The notes beneath the pieces were generated by a model. That model had not been told where the DNA came from. It ran no database searches and saw only the letters and a list, made by a program, of their open reading frames with translations. Source: Pseudomonadota bacterium (lineage in GTDB: Bacteria > Pseudomonadota > Gammaproteobacteria > Burkholderiales > Burkholderiaceae_C). From it: a stretch of 5,107 nucleotides of DNA. This document shows, in pieces, positions 1 through 5,107 of the stretch (position 1 is the stretch's first letter; the number at the start of each line of letters is the position of its first letter). The position numbers and the translations under genes were made by a program. The stretch is taken from positions 1 to 5,107 of the forward strand of contig JAEZKX010000097.1 of NCBI GenBank assembly GCA_023436025.1. Reading direction: 5' to 3'.

Positions 1-872
1 CCCTGGCCCTGAGCACCTGCACGGCCTTCGCCGTCGGCGCCGTGATGCTCTGGGTGTCGCTGCGCAGCGCGCTGCGTGGCGACCGGTTGGCCTGGGTGTC
101 GGTGGCGGGCGTCTCCTGCATGCTGGTGGCCCTGGCCGGCCTGGGCTGGATCGCGCTGCACGCTGCCACGCCGTGGCCGGTGCACGCCGTCAGCGCAGTG
201 GCGGGCATGGCCTATCTTTCCATCATGGGTTCGGTGCTGTGGCAGCGCTATTCCTACTTGCTGGAGCTGTCGGAGGTGATGGCGCACGGCCCCAGCTACG
301 ACCCGGTCACCCGCATGCGCTCGCACAGCGAGACCGGCCAGATGGTGGGCGACGCCTTCTTCCAGCGCGACCCCGGCAGCGGCCGTCCCATCGGCGTCAT
401 CGCGATCACCATCGCCAATCTCTATGCACTGGAGGCCTTGCACGGGCGGGCGGCCTTCAACCATGCGCTGTTCATCTGCGCCGGCCGGCTGCGCCGCTGC
501 GTGCCGCAGCAGGTCGAGATGGGGCGGCTGGGCGACGACGGCTTCCTCCTGCTGCTGACCCATGCCGGTGACCTCGACGCCTTGGTCAGCCTGGCGCGCA
601 CCATCCGCGCGCGCATGGGCCGCCCGGTGTCGCTGAGCACCAGCCGCGACGCCGCCGGCCTGGAGCGCGCCAACACCGCCTGGGGGGCGGAGCTCGGCAT
701 CGGCGTGCTGGGCACCCACACCCGGGTGCGGCCCTCGCAGGCCGTGTCGACGGCGCGCGCCATGGCCCGCACCGCCTGGAGCTACGGCAGCCGCATCGCC
801 GCCTACGACGCCGCCGCCGGCCAGATCACCGAGGTGCCGCTGGAGGACGCCCCGGCCTGGAAGCCGGCCTGA
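1..872 (+). CDS. Membrane protein with degenerate GGDEF-like domain, copy 1 (5' end outside window)
   Basis: The gene is open from the left edge (first full codon at 3) to the TGA at 870-872. A GTG at 42 is in frame, but it is probably not the start: the codons before it (3-41) still align with the middle of the downstream paralogue, so about 120 N-terminal residues lie outside the window. Three hydrophobic segments come first, ending near WQRYSYLLEL (about 240-272). A GGDEF-like fold follows: YDPVTRM replaces the family's D-x-LTGL-NR, GRLGDDGF (GDDGF at 531-545) replaces R-x-GGDEF, and a final TARAMARTAWSYGSR helix replaces the usual AD-x-AL-x-x-AK helix. The metal-binding Asp position is Thr (408-410), the guanine-contacting Asn is Glu, and no RxxD inhibitory site precedes the motif. 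I infer an inner-membrane receptor or scaffold with no diguanylate cyclase activity; any ligand or partner is unknown. The fold call is from motif alignment by eye. Confidence 0.8.
   Translation, partial: LALSTCTAFAVGAVMLWVSLRSALRGDRLAWVSVAGVSCMLVALAGLGWIALHAATPWPVHAVSAVAGMAYLSIMGSVLWQRYSYLLELSEVMAHGPSYDPVTRMRSHSETGQMVGDAFFQRDPGSGRPIGVIAITIANLYALEALHGRAAFNHALFICAGRLRRCVPQQVEMGRLGDDGFLLLLTHAGDLDALVSLARTIRARMGRPVSLSTSRDAAGLERANTAWGAELGIGVLGTHTRVRPSQAVSTARAMARTAWSYGSRIAAYDAAAGQITEVPLEDAPAWKPA
309..354 (+). repeat. 46-bp direct repeat, copy in first paralogue
   Basis: These 46 bases are identical to 1592-1637, silent positions included. They encode the TRMRSHSETGQMVGD stretch at the start of the GGDEF-like domain. 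This is the longest perfect match I found between the paralogues. A second near-perfect block (450-496 against 1730-1776, one mismatch in 47) lies further on. The repeat comes from gene duplication and is not a mobile element. Confidence 0.9.
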
Positions 873-877
873 CCATT

Positions 878-893
878 CGTCCGCCGACGGACG
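878..893. repeat. Short inverted repeat between the two paralogues
   Basis: CGTCCG at 878-883 is perfectly complementary to CGGACG at 888-893, with a CCGA loop, just after the stop codon of copy 1. The stem is six G/C-rich pairs with no T-run after it, so it is at best a weak transcription attenuator. Its right arm falls where a -35 element would sit for the -10-like box at 911-916. A chance palindrome is quite possible at this base composition. Confidence 0.25.
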
Positions 894-910
894 GCGCTGG
901 CCGCTTGCGC

Positions 911-916
911 TATCGT
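911..916 (+). promoter_or_regulatory. Candidate -10 box for the second GGDEF-like gene
   Basis: TATCGT matches the sigma-70 -10 consensus TATAAT at four of six positions. It ends six bases before the ATG at 923, so transcription would begin at or next to the start codon. The hexamer 17 bases upstream (888-893, CGGACG) matches the -35 consensus at only three positions. The call rests on the spacing to the ATG and on the absence of a ribosome binding site. Read-through from the upstream gene is the alternative. Confidence 0.35.
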
Positions 917-922
917 CGGCTC

Positions 923-2152
923 ATGGATCCGCTGGCGGCCGGCTTCTGGGGCGCGTTCTTCTGCACCGCGGCACTGCTGCTGGTGCTGTCGCTGGTCGCC
1001 TTCGTCCGGTCGCACCGGCGGGTGGCGCTGATGGCCGCCGTCACCTCGCTGGTGTCGGCGCTGTTCGTGGTGGCCTACCTGGGCTGGCTGCCGTTGCAGG
1101 GCAAGGTCGAGGCCCGGGTGCTGGCCCACGTGGCGGTCGCCGCGGCGGTCACCCTGGGAATCCTGCTGATGTCCACCATGGGCCTGCTGCGCCCGCGCGG
1201 GGCGGCCCGCGGGTGGGTGAGGGCGATGGCGGTGCTGGGCGCCGTGGTGCTGGCGTCGGGCTGGCTGCTGGAGGCGGCGCAGGCGCTGGCCATCGCCTCA
1301 CTGCTGGCATTCGGCATCGGGACCGCGATGCTGACCGTGGCCATCCGCGGCGCCTGGCGCGGCGACCGGGCCGGCTGGTCGGCGGTGGCGGCCCTGTGTG
1401 CCATGCTGGTGGCGATCGCCGGCCTCAGCTGGATCGCGCTCACCGGCACCGGCTGGTGGCCGGTGCATGGGGTGAGCGCCCTCGCCGGCGTGGCCTACCT
1501 GGTCGTCATCGCCGCCGTCCTCTGGCAGCGCTACTCCTACCTGCTGGAACTGGCCGAGGTGATGGCCCACGGGCCCGCCTACGACCCGGTGACCCGCATG
1601 CGCTCGCACAGCGAGACCGGCCAGATGGTGGGCGACGTGTTCTTCCGCCGCGAGGGCGAGCCGCGGCCGGTGGGCGTGATCGCCCTGTGCATCGCCAATC
1701 TCTATGCGCTGGAGAACCTGCACGGACGCGCGGCCTTCAACCATGCCCTGTTCATCTGCGCCGGCCGGCTGCGCCGGTGCGTGCCGCAGAACGTCGAGAT
1801 GGGGCGGCTGGGCGAGGACGGCTTCCTGCTTCTGCTGCCCAACCCATCCGACGTCGAGACCGTCACCCGGCTGGCCCGCACCATCCGCGAGCGCCTGGGC
1901 CGACCCGTGTCCCTGAGCACCAGCCGTGACGCCGCCGCCCTGGAAGGCGCGGGCACCCAGTGGGTGGCCGAAGTCGGCATCGGCGTGCTGGCGACCAGCA
2001 CCCACGTGCGGCCGTCGCAGGCGATCTCCACGGCGCGGGCCATGGCGCGCACCGCCTGGAGCTACGCCAGCCGCCTCGCGTTCTACGACCAGGAGGAGGA
2101 GCGGATCGCGGAGCTGCCGCTGGTGAGCGAGCCCGCGCCGCTGGCGGCGTGA
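923..2152 (+). CDS. Seven-helix membrane protein with degenerate GGDEF-like domain, copy 2
   Basis: This complete gene encodes 409 residues from the ATG at 923. An in-frame TTG at 905 would add only MRYRRL and has no better ribosome binding site, so I chose the ATG. Hydrophobic segments lie at about residues 8-28, 34-54, 66-86, 99-117, 121-142, 151-173 and 179-201. The basic loops RSHRR, RPRGAARGWVR and RGAWRGDR alternate with neutral loops, giving an N-out, C-in topology with the last domain in the cytoplasm. That domain (about 219-395) aligns with GGDEF domains, but the motif reads GEDGF (297-301), the metal-binding Asp is Cys256, and the usual Lys, Asn and Asp of the following segment are Tyr, Glu and Asn. 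No RxxD inhibitory site is visible. Cyclase activity is therefore unlikely; a sensory, nucleotide-binding or scaffolding role is an inference. It lies 50 bp after its paralogue and 49 bp before hrpA. Confidence 0.85.
   Translation: MDPLAAGFWGAFFCTAALLLVLSLVAFVRSHRRVALMAAVTSLVSALFVVAYLGWLPLQGKVEARVLAHVAVAAAVTLGILLMSTMGLLRPRGAARGWVRAMAVLGAVVLASGWLLEAAQALAIASLLAFGIGTAMLTVAIRGAWRGDRAGWSAVAALCAMLVAIAGLSWIALTGTGWWPVHGVSALAGVAYLVVIAAVLWQRYSYLLELAEVMAHGPAYDPVTRMRSHSETGQMVGDVFFRREGEPRPVGVIALCIANLYALENLHGRAAFNHALFICAGRLRRCVPQNVEMGRLGEDGFLLLLPNPSDVETVTRLARTIRERLGRPVSLSTSRDAAALEGAGTQWVAEVGIGVLATSTHVRPSQAISTARAMARTAWSYASRLAFYDQEEERIAELPLVSEPAPLAA
1592..1637 (+). repeat. 46-bp direct repeat, copy in second paralogue
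   Basis: This is the partner of 309-354, in the same orientation, 1283 bp downstream. The offset falls to 1280 bp in later blocks because copy 2 lacks one codon in the variable loop after FFRR. Recombination between the two copies would fuse the paralogues into one intact reading frame. Confidence 0.9.
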
Positions 2153-2188
2153 ACCGCGGCCAAGGCCGGCCGGCAGGGCGCGCTGAGG

Positions 2189-2194
2189 GATAAT
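2189..2194 (+). promoter_or_regulatory. Candidate -10 box of the hrpA promoter
   Basis: GATAAT matches the sigma-70 consensus TATAAT at five of six positions, and is an A/T island in a G/C-rich gap. It ends seven bases before the TTG at 2202, placing the expected transcription start on or within a base or two of the hrpA start codon. No -35-like hexamer is visible at the expected distance: 2166-2171 is CCGGCC, inside the palindrome GCCGGCCGGC at 2165-2174. The hrpA message would be leaderless or nearly so if this promoter is real. Confidence 0.5.
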
Positions 2195-2201
2195 TCCGGG
2201 C

Positions 2202-5107
2202 TTGCCCGCTCCCCTGAACATCACATTCCCGGACGCGCTTCCGGTATCGGCCAAGCGCGAAGAGATCATGGCGGCGATGGCCGCCCACCAGGTCGTCATC
2301 GTCTGCGGCGAGACCGGCTCCGGCAAGACCACGCAGTTGCCCAAGATCGCGCTGGCCATGGGCCGCGGCAAGGCCAACGCGCCCGACGGCCGCGGCAAGC
2401 TGATCGGCCACACCCAGCCGCGCCGCATCGCCGCCTCCAGCGTGGCCAAGCGCATCGCCCAGGAGCTGCAGACGCCGCTGGGCGAGGTGGTCGGCTTCAA
2501 GGTGCGCTTTCAGGACCGGCTGCAGAAGGACGCCTCGGTCAAGCTGATGACCGACGGCATCCTGCTGGCCGAGACGCAGTCCGACCCGCTGCTGTCCGCC
2601 TACGACACCATCATCATCGACGAGGCCCACGAGCGCAGCCTCAACATCGACTTCCTGCTCGGCTACCTGCGCCAGCTGCTGCCGCGCCGGCCCGACCTGA
2701 AGGTGGTGGTGACCTCGGCGACCATCGACGCCGAGCGCTTCGCGCAGCATTTCGCGTCGAGGAACGGGCCGGCGCCGGTGATCTACGTGTCCGGCCGCAC
2801 CTTCCCGGTGGAGCAGCGCTGGAAGCCCTTCGAGGAGTCGCGCGAGTTCGACCTGAACGACGCCATCGCCGACGCGGTGGACGAGCTCTGGCGCGGCAAT
2901 GCGCCCGGCGACATCCTGGTCTTCCTGCCCGGCGAGCGCGAGATCCGCGAGGCGGCCGACCACCTGCGCAAGCACCTGTCGCACGACGTGCTGACCCGCA
3001 ACTCCGAAGTCGTGCCGCTGTTCGCGCGGCTGTCGCAGGCGGAGCAGGACCGGGTGTTCGACAGCCACGACGGCCGCCGCATCGTGCTGGCCACCAACGT
3101 GGCCGAGACCTCGCTGACCGTGCCGGGCATCCGCTACGTCATCGACACCGGCACCGCCCGCGTGAAGCGCTACAGTTTCCGCAGCAAGGTGGAGCAGCTG
3201 CTGGTCGAGCCGATCAGCCAGGCCGCCGCCAACCAGCGCGCCGGCCGCTGCGGCCGGGTGGCCAACGGCATCTGCATCCGGCTCTACGACGAGGCCGATT
3301 TCACCGGCCGGCCGCGCTTCACCGACCCGGAGATCCTGCGTTCGTCGCTGGCCGGCGTGATCCTGCGCATGAAGGCGCTGCGCCTGGGTGCGGTGGAGGA
3401 CTTCCCCTTCATCGACCGGCCGTCGAGCCGCGCCATCGCCGACGGCTACCAGTTGCTCAACGAACTGGGCGCGGTGGACGATGCCAACGAGCTCACGCCC
3501 ATGGGCGCCGAACTGGCGCGCCTGCCGCTCGATCCACGCGTGGGCCGCATGATCCTCGAGGCGCGCCAGCGCCACGCCCTGCGCGAAGTGCTGGTGATCG
3601 CCTCGGCGCTGTCGCTGCAGGACGTGCGCGACCGGCCGATGGAGCTGCAGGCGCAGGCCGACCAGCAGCATGCCAAGTTCGACGACGAGAAAAGCGAGTT
3701 CTCCGGCTACCTGCGGCTGTGGCAGTGGCTGGACGAGGCGCGCGGCGGCCACGGCAAGGACCACAAGCTCTCGAACCGCCAGTACGAGCAGCTGCTGCGC
3801 CAGAACTTCATCAACGTGCGGCGGGTGCGCGAGTGGCGCGATGTGCACTCGCAGCTGCTGACGGTGGTGACCGAGCACAAGTGGCAGCTGAACGACCAGC
3901 CGGCCGGCTACGAGCAGCTGCACAAGGCCATGCTGGCCGGCCTGCTGGGCAACATCGGCTTCAAGCTGGAGGACGAGGATGTCTACCTGGGCGCGCGCGG
4001 CATCAAGTTCCACCGCCACCCCGGCGCCCACCTGAAGAAGCGTCCGGGGCGCTGGATCGTGGCGGCAGAACTGGTGGAGACCACCCGCCTGTTCGGGCGC
4101 GGCCTGGCCAACATCGAGCCGCAGTGGGTGGAGGAGGTCGCCGGCCACCTGCTGAAGAAGCAGCTGCTGGATCCGCACTGGGAGAAGAAGCAGGCCGAGG
4201 TGGTGGCGCTGGAGCGCGCCACGCTCTACGGCCTGGTGATCTACAGCGGCCGGCGCGTGCCATTCGCGCGCGCCGACCTGCAGGGCGCGCGCGACATCTT
4301 CCTGCGCGAGGGCCTGGTCGCCGGGCAGTGGGAGACGCGCCTGCCCTTCCTGGCCGCCAACCAGAAGCTTGTTCGGCAGGTGGAGGAGCTGGAGCACAAG
4401 TCGCGCCGCCAGGACGTGCTGGTGGACGAGGAGCTGATCTACGCTTTCTACGACCAGCAGGTGCCGCGCGACGTCTACAACGGGGCGACCTTCGAGCGCT
4501 GGTACCGCGAGGCGTCCCGGGCCCAGCCCGCGCTGCTGAAGCTCACGCGCGACGAGCTGATGCGGCACGAGGCGGCCGGCATCACCAGCAATGCCTTCCC
4601 CAAGCTGGTGAAGCTGGGCGGGGTGGACTGCACGGCGAGCTACCTGCACGAACCTGGTGATGCGCGCGACGGCCTGACGGTGACGGTGCCGCTGTTCGTG
4701 CTGAACCAGGTGGCCGAGGAGCGCGCCGAATGGCTGGTGCCGGGCATGCTGAAGGACAAGGTCCAGGCGCTGCTCAAGAGCCTGCCGCAGAAGCCCCGTT
4801 CGCGCTTCGTGCCGCTGCCGGAATCGGCGGCGCGGCTGGCCGAGACCCTGTCGGCGCCCGACCAGTGGGCCCACGGTTCGCTCACCGACGCACTGCTGAA
4901 GCAGGTGCGCGAGGCCACCAGCCTGGACGTCAAGCGCACCGACTTCAAGCTGGACATGGTGCCGGCGCACCTGTTCATGAACATCCGCGTGGTCGACGAG
5001 CACGGCCGCCAGCTGGGCATGGGGCGCAACCTGGGTGCGCTGAAGGCGGAGCTGGGCGCGCAGGCACGCGGCGCCTTCCAGGCCCTGGCCGGGCTCAAGG
5101 TGGGGGC
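2202..5107 (+). CDS. hrpA: ATP-dependent RNA helicase HrpA, DEAH-box (3' end outside window)
   Basis: The gene is open to the right edge: 968 codons are visible, against about 1300 residues in E. coli HrpA as I remember it. The first RecA domain carries GETGSGKT (Walker A, residues 36-43), TQPRR (71-75), TDGILL (117-122), DEAH (140-143) and SAT (172-174). The second carries LVFLPGEREI (from 239), TNVAETS (298-304) and QRAGRCGR (345-352). Winged-helix and HA2-type regions follow (about 375-560), then an OB-fold region (about 590-690), then the HrpA-specific C-terminal domain (DUF3418) from about 720, beginning near VEELEHKSRRQD. All helicase motifs are intact, so an active ATPase is expected. 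DEAH helicases remodel RNA or RNA-protein complexes, and E. coli HrpA has been linked to mRNA processing and rescue of collided ribosomes. I chose the TTG at 2202 because conserved residues ITFPDALPVS (residues 7-16) precede the first in-frame ATG (2268), and a stop lies upstream at 2184. No Shine-Dalgarno sequence is visible. The protein lacks the roughly 70-residue N-terminal extension of E. coli HrpA. Confidence 0.96.
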   Translation, partial: MPAPLNITFPDALPVSAKREEIMAAMAAHQVVIVCGETGSGKTTQLPKIALAMGRGKANAPDGRGKLIGHTQPRRIAASSVAKRIAQELQTPLGEVVGFKVRFQDRLQKDASVKLMTDGILLAETQSDPLLSAYDTIIIDEAHERSLNIDFLLGYLRQLLPRRPDLKVVVTSATIDAERFAQHFASRNGPAPVIYVSGRTFPVEQRWKPFEESREFDLNDAIADAVDELWRGNAPGDILVFLPGEREIREAADHLRKHLSHDVLTRNSEVVPLFARLSQAEQDRVFDSHDGRRIVLATNVAETSLTVPGIRYVIDTGTARVKRYSFRSKVEQLLVEPISQAAANQRAGRCGRVANGICIRLYDEADFTGRPRFTDPEILRSSLAGVILRMKALRLGAVEDFPFIDRPSSRAIADGYQLLNELGAVDDANELTPMGAELARLPLDPRVGRMILEARQRHALREVLVIASALSLQDVRDRPMELQAQADQQHAKFDDEKSEFSGYLRLWQWLDEARGGHGKDHKLSNRQYEQLLRQNFINVRRVREWRDVHSQLLTVVTEHKWQLNDQPAGYEQLHKAMLAGLLGNIGFKLEDEDVYLGARGIKFHRHPGAHLKKRPGRWIVAAELVETTRLFGRGLANIEPQWVEEVAGHLLKKQLLDPHWEKKQAEVVALERATLYGLVIYSGRRVPFARADLQGARDIFLREGLVAGQWETRLPFLAANQKLVRQVEELEHKSRRQDVLVDEELIYAFYDQQVPRDVYNGATFERWYREASRAQPALLKLTRDELMRHEAAGITSNAFPKLVKLGGVDCTASYLHEPGDARDGLTVTVPLFVLNQVAEERAEWLVPGMLKDKVQALLKSLPQKPRSRFVPLPESAARLAETLSAPDQWAHGSLTDALLKQVREATSLDVKRTDFKLDMVPAHLFMNIRVVDEHGRQLGMGRNLGALKAELGAQARGAFQALAGLKVG

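Noticed and set aside
42..872. Taking the GTG at 42 as the true start of the first gene.
   Set aside because: The frame stays open to the left edge, and those extra codons align with the fifth membrane helix of the paralogue, so the start lies outside the window.
2165..2174. GCCGGCCGGC palindrome in the gap before hrpA, considered as a terminator or operator.
   Set aside because: It is self-complementary without a loop and has no following T-run. Such G/C palindromes are common by chance at this composition.
2197..2208. CGGGC-TT-GCCCG inverted repeat over the hrpA start, considered as a translation-blocking hairpin.
   Set aside because: The stem is at most five pairs with a two-base loop, and it would be cut in half if transcription starts at about 2201-2202.
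1298..2500. A 400-codon minus-strand open frame spanning the second GGDEF-like gene, the gap and the start of hrpA.
   Set aside because: It crosses two well-supported genes and the hrpA promoter region and has low-complexity composition with no recognisable motif.
3719..4660. A 313-codon + strand open frame overlapping hrpA in another frame.
   Set aside because: It is an Arg/Ala/Gly-rich translation typical of an out-of-frame reading of G/C-rich sequence, while the hrpA frame here aligns continuously with known HrpA.
1863..5003. A 1046-codon open frame on the minus strand, antisense to hrpA and the end of the second GGDEF-like gene.
   Set aside because: It is rich in His, Gln, Val, Leu and Gly, shows no recognisable domain, and runs opposite a strongly conserved helicase. 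Long antisense open frames are expected in G/C-rich coding DNA because stop codons are rare there.

Overview
The window is GC-rich DNA (roughly 70 % G+C by eye) with strongly G/C-ending codons. The HrpA-type helicase at its right end resembles beta-proteobacterial proteins in wording, including a short insertion after the Walker A region. The likely source is a chromosomal segment of a Burkholderiales-type betaproteobacterium. This is an inference from composition and protein resemblance; there is no rRNA or other direct taxonomic marker.

Layout: three genes, all on the + strand, with about 50-bp gaps. (1) Positions 1-872 hold the 3' part of a gene that enters from the left edge. It encodes the last three membrane helices and a degenerate GGDEF-like domain. 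(2) Positions 923-2152 hold a complete paralogue of the same type: seven predicted membrane helices followed by the same degenerate GGDEF-like domain. (3) Positions 2202 to the right edge hold hrpA, a DEAH-box ATP-dependent RNA helicase, cut off before its C-terminus. No RNA genes, insertion sequences, CRISPR arrays or phage genes are visible.

How they relate: genes 1 and 2 are a tandem duplication. Their cytoplasmic domains agree at roughly three quarters of positions and their membrane parts at roughly half. Both have lost the residues a diguanylate cyclase needs, so they are probably membrane receptors or scaffolds, not c-di-GMP synthases. hrpA has no evident functional tie to them and appears to have its own promoter, with a good -10 box (GATAAT) seven bases before its TTG start. 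Gene 2 also has a -10-like hexamer six bases before its ATG. Neither start has a visible Shine-Dalgarno sequence, so both messages may be leaderless or nearly so.

Overall this is ordinary chromosomal content. The points worth a second look are the duplicated degenerate GGDEF receptors and the apparent leaderless starts, one of them at TTG. I see no evidence of a new multi-gene system.
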